Notes: generated from the sequence alone by a model not told the origin. 5,654 nt of DNA from Lachnospira sp. UBA5912 (GCA_002435585.1 DJDY01000016.1:1-5654); one strand, 5' to 3'. Counted from the first letter of the stretch, positions 1 through 5,529 are shown. Numbers and translations are program-made.

Positions 1-243
1 AAGATTAACGATGAAGAGATAGAATTAAGCTTTAAAGAATTTGAGCTGCTTACTTATTTTGTTGACAACAAAGGAATTGCTTTATCAAGAGAAAAAATAC
101 TTAACAATGTATGGAATTATGATTATTTCGGAGATGCAAGAACAATCGACACACATGTTAAGAAATTAAGAAAAAAGCTCGGAGATAAGGGCGATTATAT
201 AAAGACAATATGGGGTATGGGCTATAAGTTTGAAGTAGTCTGA
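1..243 (+). CDS. OmpR/PhoB-family response regulator, C-terminal DNA-binding domain (5' truncated by window)
   Basis: Reading frame 1 is open from the window edge to TGA at 241-243 and gives the last 80 residues of a protein. They form a winged-helix DNA-binding domain of the OmpR/PhoB type: the SFKEFELLTYFVDNKG segment (turn plus helices 1-2), SREKILNNVWNYDYFGDAR, the recognition helix TIDTHVKKLRKKLG, and the C-terminal hairpin IKTIWGMGYKFE, where a G-x-GY-F ending is typical of the family. The phospho-acceptor receiver domain lies upstream of the window. The gene ends 26 nt before the histidine kinase start, so the two are very likely one operon and a cognate two-component pair. The regulated genes cannot be told from this fragment; the downstream lipoprotein and autoregulation of the operon are only guesses. 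Confidence 0.95.
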   Translation, partial: KINDEEIELSFKEFELLTYFVDNKGIALSREKILNNVWNYDYFGDARTIDTHVKKLRKKLGDKGDYIKTIWGMGYKFEVV

Positions 244-269
244 TAAATATAAAAATAAGAGGATCAATC

Positions 270-2009
270 ATGGGTAAGCATTCAATCAGATTTAAGATTA
301 CATTATTGTTTGCAGGTATAATATGTATACTTATAGTTATGCTGCTGCTTTTCAATGTAATGTTTTCAGAAAAATTCTATATGAAGGACAAGCAGGAAGC
401 TATGTTAAATGCTTATGAATGCATAGATGATGCTTGTAATCAGTATAGTTCGGGTTCGTTATCTGATACAGACCTTAGAAATAACCTTGAACAGGTGTCA
501 ACGTCTAAAGGAATGTCGATAATTATTGTAAACAGTGACTGGACAACATTTTATGTAAGTACGCATGGCGATGAGATGATGCTTGAAAGATTAAAGAAAA
601 GTATATTTAATAATGATATCTTTCAGGGAATATCGGATAAGTCAGGTTCAGGCCAGCAGGAACAGTCAGGCGATAGTAAGAATAATGACAATGATAATGC
701 TAACGGCAATGGCGTAAGTAACAATGGTGCTGATAATAATGGTGACAGCAATGATACTAATATGCCGGATAACCAGCCAGATGGTATGGGGGATATGTCA
801 GATAGCACAGATAAAGGTGGTAAGAAAACACCACCTGAGAAGATTATAGATATGTCTGGCAATGGTGCCAGTGAAACAAGGGAAATCTTATATCAGAGTG
901 ACAAATATACTGTCCAGAAGGTGTATGACAACAGACTCCTGGATGATTATATAGAATTATGGGGAACGCTTGATAATGGTAATTTTATTCTTATAAGAAC
1001 ACCAATACAGAGCATTAAAGATAATGTCCATATTTCTAATACATTTATAACCTATATTGGTATAGGAACACTTATTATAGGAATTGTAGCAGCATTTATT
1101 CTGTCTTCTTATATATCAAGACCTATAAAACAGTTATCCAACATAGCTGAACGAATGTCAGAACTTGATTTTGACATCAAATATGATGGTAAAGATAAAG
1201 GTGAGATAGGACTTTTAGGTAACAGTATGAACAATATGTCGCAGAAGCTTGAAGAAAATATATCACAGCTAAAAGCAGCCAATCTGGAACTTCAGAGAGA
1301 TATTGATAAGAAGGAAAAACTTGAACAGATGAGAACAGATTTTCTTTCTAACGTATCACATGAGTTAAAGACTCCTATAGCACTTATACAAGGATATGCA
1401 GAAGGACTGAAAGAAGGTATCACAGATGATCCTGAAAGCATGGATTTCTACTGTAGTGTTATTATGGACGAAGCGGCTAAGATGAATAATATGGTTAAAA
1501 GACTACTGACACTTAACCAGATAGAGTTTGGTGAGGATGAGCTTGTTATGGAGAGATTTGATATTAATGAGCTGGTAAAGTCGGTTGGTAATGCCAATGA
1601 ATTAAGAGCTTCTCAAAAGGAACTTTCTATAACTTATGACATAGGGGCTGCACCTTTGTATGTATGGGCAGATGAATATAAGGTCGAAGAAGTAATCACC
1701 AACTATTTGTCTAATGCCATAAATCATTGTTGTAACGAAAATATCATAAAAATAACAGTAAAGCAGATGGACAAAGATAATGTCAGGGTTTCAGTTTTTA
1801 ATACAGGTAACAACATACCAGAGGAAGATATAGAGCATATATGGGAGAAGTTCTATAAGGTTGACAAGGCAAGGACAAGAGAATATGGAGGTAACGGCAT
1901 AGGTCTTTCTATAGTAAAGGCGATAGTTGAATCTATGGGTAAGACATGTGGTGTGAATAATCTTTCCAATGGTGTTGAGTTCTGGTTTGACCTTGACTGT
2001 AAGTTGTGA
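270..2009 (+). CDS. Membrane sensor histidine kinase (VanS/PhoR-like, HAMP-HisKA-HATPase)
   Basis: A 579-residue sensor kinase that would autophosphorylate on His and pass phosphate to the regulator encoded just upstream. The ATG at 270 has a good AAGAGG ribosome site at 257-262. Order of parts: transmembrane segment about 8-31; extracytoplasmic region about 32-257; second transmembrane segment about 258-281; HAMP about 282-335; a coiled-coil-like stretch to about 355; H-box with phospho-accepting His364 in NVSHELKTPIALIQGY; N-box NYLSNAINH at 478-486; G1 at 511-516; F-box region FYKVDKARTREYGG; G2 at 541-545 (GNGIG). The G1 box begins with Asn511 (NTGNNI) instead of the textbook Asp, which I recall as common in this Firmicute subfamily, so loss of activity is not implied. 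The external domain is split by a low-complexity Asn/Asp/Gly/Ser stretch at about 123-187, probably a flexible linker. The signal sensed is unknown. Confidence 0.95.
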   Translation: MGKHSIRFKITLLFAGIICILIVMLLLFNVMFSEKFYMKDKQEAMLNAYECIDDACNQYSSGSLSDTDLRNNLEQVSTSKGMSIIIVNSDWTTFYVSTHGDEMMLERLKKSIFNNDIFQGISDKSGSGQQEQSGDSKNNDNDNANGNGVSNNGADNNGDSNDTNMPDNQPDGMGDMSDSTDKGGKKTPPEKIIDMSGNGASETREILYQSDKYTVQKVYDNRLLDDYIELWGTLDNGNFILIRTPIQSIKDNVHISNTFITYIGIGTLIIGIVAAFILSSYISRPIKQLSNIAERMSELDFDIKYDGKDKGEIGLLGNSMNNMSQKLEENISQLKAANLELQRDIDKKEKLEQMRTDFLSNVSHELKTPIALIQGYAEGLKEGITDDPESMDFYCSVIMDEAAKMNNMVKRLLTLNQIEFGEDELVMERFDINELVKSVGNANELRASQKELSITYDIGAAPLYVWADEYKVEEVITNYLSNAINHCCNENIIKITVKQMDKDNVRVSVFNTGNNIPEEDIEHIWEKFYKVDKARTREYGGNGIGLSIVKAIVESMGKTCGVNNLSNGVEFWFDLDCKL

Positions 2010-2052
2010 TACAATCCTAATAGTTATAAGGTGGATTGGAGAATAGTAGATT

Positions 2053-2793
2053 ATGAAAAAGTTAACTTTGGCAGCTTTATGCATTGTTGGTGTATTTGCA
2101 TTATCAGGCTGTGGAGACAAGGTCTCACTTACTAATGAACAGAATGATATGATAGCTGAATATGTGGCTGGTACACTGCTTAAGCATTCATATGATAACG
2201 AATGGAAATATACTAAGCTAAATAGTGCAGAGGCAAGTAAGAATAGTACTAAGGCGACAACAGCCGCAGGAACTGTTAAGCAGACAACAGCTGTGGGTTC
2301 TGCAACAGGTTCAGCTGCAACAACAGCTGCTTCAGGTACAACGACAACGAAAACAACAACAGCTACCACAACTGCATCAAGTTTATCAGAAGCGCTTGGT
2401 TTAAGTGGAGTTGAAGTGAGTTATAAGGATGTTTCCATAAACGACAGATATCCTACAGAAGCATATGCGGTATGTGTTCCAGCCGAAAGTGGCAGTAAGG
2501 TGGTTGCAGTTGAATTCACGATTAAGAATACAGGTTCATCTGCAGTTACAGCAACAACTAAGTCATCAGCAGTGACGATGAAGCTAAGTATGGGAAGTGG
2601 AACATATAACCAGTATAAGTCTATGCTTAAGAATGACATATGCGGACTTGATGGCATAAGCATCAAGGCTGGGGAGAGTTATACAGCGGCAGCGGTATTC
2701 CAGGTTCCCGAAGCATCAGCTGTCAAATCATCAGACATGAAGCTTGAGGTATTATCAGGTTCACAGCAGGTAGAAACTATCAATCTTCAGTAG
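2053..2793 (+). CDS. Putative lipoprotein with Thr/Ala-rich linker and C-terminal Ig-like domain
   Basis: A 246-residue exported lipoprotein. The N-terminus has Lys-Lys, a hydrophobic stretch and a lipobox LSGC with the lipidated Cys at residue 20, so it should be anchored to the outer face of the membrane. Residues about 24-58 (LTNEQNDMIAEYVAG...) form a short predicted helical part. Residues about 59-110 are a low-complexity Thr/Ala/Ser linker. Residues about 115-246 look like a beta-sandwich of the DUF4352/Ig-like sort (VVAVEFTIKNTGSSAV, then IKAGESYTAAAVFQVPE), a resemblance judged by eye. It lies 43 nt after the kinase stop with a GGAGAA ribosome site at 2038-2043, nine nt before ATG, and no terminator between, so it is probably cotranscribed with the two-component genes. 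It could be an accessory sensor or a target of the system; this is inference. No specific function is recognised. Confidence 0.85.
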   Translation: MKKLTLAALCIVGVFALSGCGDKVSLTNEQNDMIAEYVAGTLLKHSYDNEWKYTKLNSAEASKNSTKATTAAGTVKQTTAVGSATGSAATTAASGTTTTKTTTATTTASSLSEALGLSGVEVSYKDVSINDRYPTEAYAVCVPAESGSKVVAVEFTIKNTGSSAVTATTKSSAVTMKLSMGSGTYNQYKSMLKNDICGLDGISIKAGESYTAAAVFQVPEASAVKSSDMKLEVLSGSQQVETINLQ

Positions 2794-2827
2794 ACAATAT
2801 ATATAAAAATAAACTAAACATATAAAT

Positions 2828-2890
2828 AATGGCTGCAGCATTAAGAAGAATATGTGATATATAGATGATTCTTAATTCTGCAGCTATTTT
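2828..2890 (+). terminator. Long hairpin terminator after the two-component/lipoprotein operon, possibly bidirectional
   Basis: An imperfect inverted repeat pairs 2828-2851 with 2865-2888. It holds GCTGCAG (2832-2838) against CTGCAGC (2878-2884), then ATTAAGAA (2840-2847) against TTCTTAAT (2869-2876), with few mismatches and a loop of about 13 nt, and runs into TTTT at 2887-2890. It is 34 nt past the lipoprotein stop and 110 nt past the end of the convergent pectinesterase gene. On the minus strand the hairpin is followed by a T-rich stretch, so it may end transcription from both sides. The T-tract is short, so efficiency is uncertain. Confidence 0.65.
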
Positions 2891-2894
2891 AATA

Positions 2895-3001
2895 GTTAAA
2901 TATTGTTTGATATAGGTAAATATATTATTGGGTTAAATATTGTTCGATACAAGTAAAAATATTATTTATTCAAATAATATCGGTATAAGTAAAATATTAT
3001 T
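2895..3001. repeat. Three tandem AT-rich ~35-bp repeats, period 36-37 bp
   Basis: Copy 1 (2895-2929) and copy 2 (2932-2966) align without gaps at 31 of 35 positions; both begin GTTAAATATTGTT and end ATTATT. Copy 3 (about 2969-3001) is more diverged and needs one gap, keeping CAAAT...GGTATAAGTAAAA-TATTATT. The array ends at the TAA stop of the pectinesterase gene (complement of 3000-3002), so on the minus strand it forms the start of that mRNA's 3' untranslated region. There are no unique spacers, so it is not CRISPR. Its function is unknown. Confidence 0.75.
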
Positions 3002-3947
3002 ATTCATGTGACAGAACATTTTCCTTAGTGTATATGGCAGCCTCTTCATCGGTGAGTATATGTACGAAGGAAGCTCTGCTATCTGGAAGATAACCAGGGC
3101 CATGTCCATTGTATTCGGCATAATAAACAGTGTCATGTGATTCGGGCTTGTTCCAGTCATGGAAGCCTTCTTTTGCAACCTGGTCCGAATATTCGCAGTT
3201 TAATAATACAACTTTGGCGTGTATTCTCCATGGACGACTCAGATAACATGTCTCTTTTGGACAATTTCCGGTAAATGTACAGTTATCAAATACATATCCG
3301 TATTTCTGATTTTCATATGTTGAAGGTGCAGTATAGTAACTGTTAATAGCCTCGTTTCTGTTTAATGCATACAGAGTACAGTTCTTAAAGTAAGCTGTTG
3401 CACTTCCAAATATAAAATCTATTTCTCCGCATATATAACAATCTTCATATAGTTGTCTTGTAGGAATTCTTGGTGCGAATTCAGTTGGACCAGTAAAGCC
3501 TCCTGGCTGCTTTTCCTTAAGTGGGAGAGGACCGGTAAATAAAGTGTCCTGATGACCAAGAAGACGGCAGTTTTTAAAGGTTATATTGTTTCCCTCAGCA
3601 TATACAGCTATTGCCTGTCCAACCTTTTTCCCAAAACCGGCAGAATTCTCGAAAGTAATGTTATATGCTGCAAAATTATTGGCGTTAACAAAAAATGTGT
3701 ACGACCTGAAAGTTCCACGTCTGCTTCCGTCAGGCATGTTCATGAGAGCATAATAACCCTCGGTTATCACAGTATGTTCTTTTGATTCACCAATAAGAGT
3801 TATATTGTCTTTTGTGATTTCCACACGTTCTTTATAGATTCCGTTTTTTATAAATATAGTCTCTTTTTCACAAGATGAGTGTATAGAATCCACAGCCTCC
3901 TGTACAGAGTTGAAATCGCCAGAATTATCTTTAGATACAGTAATCAT
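3000..3947 (-). CDS. Pectinesterase (pectin methylesterase, carbohydrate esterase family 8), intracellular form
   Basis: The enzyme hydrolyses methyl esters of galacturonate units in pectin or oligogalacturonides. The protein is 315 residues from the ATG at 3947, about the usual size of a single CE8 beta-helix domain. The family signatures are all present (numbering from this ATG): Gln111 in GQAIAVY, GHQDTLF with the acid/base Asp134, DFIFGSA with the nucleophile Asp177, and SRPWR with substrate-binding Arg238 and Trp240. There is no signal peptide, so it should act in the cytoplasm on imported methylated oligogalacturonides, unlike secreted plant-pathogen enzymes. An upstream in-frame TTG at 3956 is only 2 nt from the AAAAGGGGAA ribosome site, whereas the ATG is 9 nt from it, so ATG was chosen. 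The gene is monocistronic here, divergent from the acetyltransferase, with a promoter at 4019-4047. Confidence 0.93.
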   Translation of the reverse strand: MITVSKDNSGDFNSVQEAVDSIHSSCEKETIFIKNGIYKERVEITKDNITLIGESKEHTVITEGYYALMNMPDGSRRGTFRSYTFFVNANNFAAYNITFENSAGFGKKVGQAIAVYAEGNNITFKNCRLLGHQDTLFTGPLPLKEKQPGGFTGPTEFAPRIPTRQLYEDCYICGEIDFIFGSATAYFKNCTLYALNRNEAINSYYTAPSTYENQKYGYVFDNCTFTGNCPKETCYLSRPWRIHAKVVLLNCEYSDQVAKEGFHDWNKPESHDTVYYAEYNGHGPGYLPDSRASFVHILTDEEAAIYTKENVLSHE

Positions 3948-3956
3948 TATAATCAA

Positions 3957-3966
3957 TTCCCCTTTT
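3957..3966 (-). promoter_or_regulatory. Ribosome binding site that fixes the pectinesterase start
   Basis: Read on the minus strand this is AAAAGGGGAA. It lies 9 nt before the ATG at 3947-3945 but directly abuts the alternative TTG at 3956-3954, which makes the TTG an unlikely start. Confidence 0.75.
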
Positions 3967-3974
3967 ATAATTAT

Positions 3975-3999
3975 AGTTTATATGCAGCTATTTTAAACT
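3975..3999 (-). other. Small inverted repeat in the pectinesterase 5' leader
   Basis: AGTTTA (3975-3980) and TAAACT (3994-3999) are inverted around a 13-nt loop, inside the predicted ~65-nt leader between the transcription start (near 4012) and the ATG. Six base pairs in AT-rich DNA is weak evidence. It may be chance or a minor leader hairpin. Confidence 0.25.
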
Positions 4000-4018
4000 T
4001 AAAAATGCTTTATGGACA

Positions 4019-4047
4019 ATTATACATAAAAAATGTATACTTATCAA
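4019..4047 (-). promoter_or_regulatory. Sigma-A-type promoter of the pectinesterase gene
   Basis: On the minus strand: -35 TTGATA (4047-4042), exactly 17 bp, then a perfect -10 TATAAT (4024-4019). Transcription would begin near 4012, leaving a leader of about 65 nt. A second TATAAT at 3975-3970 has no convincing -35 and would put the start on top of the ribosome site. Confidence 0.75.
4021..4039. promoter_or_regulatory. Perfect palindrome in the pectinesterase promoter, candidate operator
   Basis: TATACAT (4021-4027) and ATGTATA (4033-4039) form a perfect 7-bp inverted repeat around five A residues. It covers most of the -10 and nearly all of the spacer of the pectinesterase promoter, a classic repressor position. 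The regulator is unknown. A related ATACAT palindrome lies at 4084-4119. Confidence 0.5.
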
Positions 4048-4083
4048 TAAATTGTTGTGAAGCAGTAATGAGTTATTGCAAGA

Positions 4084-4119
4084 TTCATACATTAATTAGT
4101 TGAATTATAAATGTATGAA
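4084..4119. promoter_or_regulatory. Perfect 10-bp inverted repeat between divergent genes, candidate operator
   Basis: TTCATACATT (4084-4093) is the exact reverse complement of AATGTATGAA (4110-4119), separated by 16 nt. Each arm contains the ATACAT/ATGTAT core that also makes up the palindrome at 4021-4039. Its right arm falls inside the spacer of the proposed acetyltransferase promoter. It could be an operator for either gene, or a hairpin. Confidence 0.45.
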
Positions 4120-4129
4120 AAATTATAAC
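4100..4129 (+). promoter_or_regulatory. Probable promoter of the acetyltransferase gene
   Basis: TTGAAT (4100-4105), 18 bp, TATAAC (4124-4129). Transcription would start near 4136, about 53 nt before the ATG at 4189. The match is fair, not strong, and the region is very AT-rich. Confidence 0.45.
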
Positions 4130-4188
4130 TCTGTGTTTTGCAGCGGAATAAAATACAGTTTTAAACTGGTTATAGGAATGGATGAATT

Positions 4189-4617
4189 ATGATTAGAATA
4201 GTTGAAGATATAAAGGATGTAGATATATATTTGTCTTTAAGGGATAAGGTTAACTGGATAAAACTTACAAGAAATCAGGCACAGACAGCACTTGATAACA
4301 GTGTTAAGGTGTTTACTGTACTGGATGATGACAAGCCGATAGGAATGGGAAGAGTTGTTGGTGACAAGGCAGTTATAAGCTATATCCAGGATCTTATAAT
4401 AATACCAGAGTATCAGAGCAGACATATAGGAAGTATGCTGATTGAACATATTATAGAATATGTGAAATCTCTTACATTTGACGATTCCAGAATGATGTTA
4501 TGTCTTATGTGTGCCAAGGGAAGAGAGAAATTCTATGAGAAACATAACTTTATAGCAAGACCTACAGATGCGTTAGGACCTGGGATGATACAGTATATAT
4601 ATGCTGAAAAGCAATAG
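4189..4617 (+). CDS. GNAT-family N-acetyltransferase
   Basis: A 142-residue GCN5-related acetyltransferase, which would move an acetyl group from acetyl-CoA to an amine or protein substrate in the cytoplasm. The typical order is visible: an N-terminal beta-alpha part, the strand VFTVLDDDKPIGMGRVVGD (41-59), motif A in YIQDLIIIPEYQSRHIGSMLIEHI (65-88), and a C-terminal FYEKHNF (115-121) whose Tyr116 is in the place of the usual general acid. The acetyl-CoA pyrophosphate loop is normally Q/R-x-x-G-x-G/A; here it is Gln76-Ser-Arg-His79-Ile-Gly81, so the first Gly is His. The ribosome site is modest (AGGA at 4174-4177, GGA at 4180-4182). The gene stands alone, divergent from the pectinesterase and ended by a hairpin. 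The substrate cannot be told. Confidence 0.9.
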   Translation: MIRIVEDIKDVDIYLSLRDKVNWIKLTRNQAQTALDNSVKVFTVLDDDKPIGMGRVVGDKAVISYIQDLIIIPEYQSRHIGSMLIEHIIEYVKSLTFDDSRMMLCLMCAKGREKFYEKHNFIARPTDALGPGMIQYIYAEKQ

Positions 4618-4641
4618 GAAAATTCTTAAACATCTCAAATA

Positions 4642-4682
4642 AAAAGTCTTTTGCTGCAAGCAAAAACGACTTTTATACTTTT
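4642..4682 (+). terminator. Intrinsic terminator after the acetyltransferase gene
   Basis: AAAAGTC (4642-4648) pairs with GACTTTT (4668-4674), continuing as TTTTGC (4649-4654) with GCAAAA (4660-4665) around a TGCAA loop, with a two-base bulge on the 3' side. T-rich DNA follows (TTTTATACTTTT). It begins 25 nt after the stop and separates this gene from the bioY control region. Confidence 0.8.
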
Positions 4683-4759
4683 GACAATAGCACCTAATAA
4701 TAAAAACATTAAATGCCAGCTTAATGTTAACCTATCATAAAAATGAGTTGACAATAGCA
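4681..4759 (+). repeat. Direct repeat of a -35-bearing 12-mer upstream of bioY
   Basis: TTGACAATAGCA occurs at 4681-4692 and again at 4748-4759, 67 bp apart. Each copy starts with a consensus -35 hexamer. Only the second has a usable -10 at the right spacing (4771-4776). The first, overlapping the tail of the terminator, may be a relic of a local duplication or a weak second promoter. Confidence 0.5.
4705..4728. other. Perfect 8-bp inverted repeat overlapping the first operator half-site
   Basis: AACATTAA (4705-4712) and TTAATGTT (4721-4728) are exact inverted copies around 8 nt. The right arm shares TGTT with the first GTTAAC half-site at 4725. It may be a further degenerate regulator contact, or chance in AT-rich DNA. 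Confidence 0.3.
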
Positions 4760-4797
4760 ACATAACAATGTAAACTTAATAAAAATCAAAGTTAACA
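4725..4797. promoter_or_regulatory. Two tandem BirA-type biotin operators upstream of bioY
   Basis: Four 7-bp half-sites alternate in direction: TGTTAAC (4725-4731), GTTGACA (4747-4753), TGTAAAC (4769-4775), GTTAACA (4791-4797). Their starts are exactly 22 bp apart, and every gap between them is 15 bp. Read in pairs they give two operators with the same geometry. The second is extended: CAATGTAAACTT against AAGTTAACATTG, 11 of 12 positions inverted. BirA repressor sites, as I recall them, are inverted TTGTTAACC/GGTTAACAA-like half-sites with a spacer of about 15, and BirA commonly controls bioY in Firmicutes. The array overlaps the bioY -35 and -10, which fits repression when biotin is plentiful. 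The identity of the regulator is inferred. Confidence 0.7.
4748..4776 (+). promoter_or_regulatory. Promoter of bioY
   Basis: Consensus -35 TTGACA (4748-4753), 17 bp, then TAAACT (4771-4776) as a 4-of-6 match to TATAAT. Start of transcription near 4783, giving a leader of about 85 nt. Its -35 is part of the right half of operator 1 and its -10 is part of the left half of operator 2, so a bound repressor would block polymerase. Confidence 0.6.
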
Positions 4798-4832
4798 TTG
4801 CAAACAGCACTTATACAGGTTGTTTAGAAAAG

Positions 4833-4839
4833 GTTAACA
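4833..4839 (+). promoter_or_regulatory. Fifth GTTAACA half-site in the bioY leader
   Basis: An isolated GTTAACA, within GGTTAACAT, lies 42 bp after the start of the fourth half-site, with no partner 22 bp upstream (4811-4817 reads TTATACA). It may be an orphan half-site that extends repressor binding, or chance. Confidence 0.35.
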
Positions 4840-4857
4840 TGCTTTATACGCAGAAAT

Positions 4858-4863
4858 GGAGAG
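4858..4863 (+). promoter_or_regulatory. Ribosome binding site favouring a GTG start for bioY
   Basis: GGAGAG lies with its GGAG core 6 nt before GTG at 4868. The alternative ATG at 4856 has no recognisable ribosome site close upstream; the nearest, AAAAGG at 4828-4833, is more than 20 nt away. The ATG would also lie inside this site. Confidence 0.6.
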
Positions 4864-4867
4864 AAAA

Positions 4868-5443
4868 GTGAAAGAGAAAAAGTTTACAGTTTATCAGTTA
4901 TGTTTTATGGCATTAATGGCAGCAGTTACATGTATACTTGCACCTATGTCAGTTCCTATAGGACCGATTCCTATAACATTAACTAATCTGGTCGTGTATT
5001 TTACAGTGTATGTTATAGGAACTAAGGCAGGAGTATGCAGCTATTGTCTGTATGTTCTCCTTGGAATAGTTGGGTTACCAGTGTTCTCTGGGTATGTTGG
5101 AGGACCAGCCAAGATTGCAGGACCTACAGGTGGCTACATAATCGGGTTTATCCTTATGGCACTTATAGGTGGCATTTTTATAGAAAAGTTCAAAAGAAAT
5201 TTCGTCCTTACATTGGTTGGATGGATTATAGGAACATTTGTTGATTATTGTCTTGGAACACTATGGTTTGTGTATGTTGCACATTGTACATTTATGTATG
5301 CGCTTAAGGTATGCGTATATCCATTTATAGCATTTGACCTTGCTAAGATTGTTATAGCAACATTATTAGGACATGCTGTAAGATATGCACTTATTAAGGC
5401 AGGACTGTTAAACAATGGAAAGACAGATGCTAAGATTGCGTAG
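4868..5443 (+). CDS. bioY: BioY, biotin-binding S component of an ECF transporter
   Basis: An integral membrane protein that binds biotin and, with an energising ECF module (EcfT and two ATPases), imports it. None of the module's genes are here, so it probably uses a shared module encoded elsewhere. From the GTG at 4868 it is 191 residues, the normal BioY length, with about six hydrophobic segments. Family signatures: MSVPIGPIPITLTNLVVY near the N-terminus, GIVGLPVFSGYVGGPAKIAGP followed by TGGYIIGF in the middle, and YPFIAFDLAKIVIA near the C-terminus, whose Asp and Lys match biotin-contacting residues as I recall them from BioY structures. An in-frame ATG at 4856 would add four residues (195) but lacks a ribosome site. 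The operators just upstream point to control by biotin through BirA. No biotin synthesis genes are adjacent, consistent with scavenging. Confidence 0.95.
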   Translation: MKEKKFTVYQLCFMALMAAVTCILAPMSVPIGPIPITLTNLVVYFTVYVIGTKAGVCSYCLYVLLGIVGLPVFSGYVGGPAKIAGPTGGYIIGFILMALIGGIFIEKFKRNFVLTLVGWIIGTFVDYCLGTLWFVYVAHCTFMYALKVCVYPFIAFDLAKIVIATLLGHAVRYALIKAGLLNNGKTDAKIA

Positions 5444-5446
5444 ATA

Positions 5447-5529
5447 TATTACTGGATAGTGAATGTCACGTTTATAGTAGATTAAACCAATGTCAGATAT
5501 AAGATGCAGAAATGTTGCCGCCAGTAATA
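5447..5529 (+). other. Long-range inverted repeat just after bioY, possible structured 3' region
   Basis: TATTACTGG (5447-5455) is the exact reverse complement of CCAGTAATA (5521-5529). Between them lie two small hairpins: GTGA/TCAC (5459-5469, loop ATG) and GTTTA/TAAAC (5470-5487). This could be a branched RNA in the bioY 3' end. No standard terminator is seen after bioY. A 9-bp repeat in about 200 nt of AT-rich DNA could be chance. Confidence 0.3.

Noticed and set aside
623..862. A 79-codon open frame on the minus strand inside the kinase gene
   Set aside because: Its Leu/Ser/Pro-rich sequence is the complement of the low-complexity Asn/Asp/Gly segment of the kinase; there is no independent support.
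1800..1817. Loss of the kinase G1 aspartate (Asn511) as a sign of a dead kinase
   Set aside because: Asn-x-Gly G1 boxes are common in this Firmicute kinase group as I recall, and the H, N, F and G2 boxes are intact.
1791..2369. A 192-codon open frame on the minus strand
   Set aside because: It lies opposite the kinase end and the Thr/Ala-rich part of the lipoprotein gene. Its valine/alanine-rich start is just the complement of the ACA/GCA codon runs, and it has no ribosome site or recognisable domain.
2895..3001. CRISPR-like array
   Set aside because: The repeats follow each other with only about two bases between, without unique spacers, and no cas genes are nearby.
3948..3956. TTG start for the pectinesterase
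   Set aside because: It is only 2 nt from the ribosome site, whereas the ATG three codons on is ideally placed.
4178..4192. A mini-frame ATG GAT GAA TTA TGA whose stop overlaps the acetyltransferase ATG, as in a translation-coupled leader peptide
   Set aside because: It has no ribosome site at a workable distance, is only four codons long and is most easily explained by chance.
4783..4867. A riboswitch in the bioY leader
   Set aside because: The leader is about 85 nt, shows no known aptamer signature, and the DNA operator pattern already explains biotin control.
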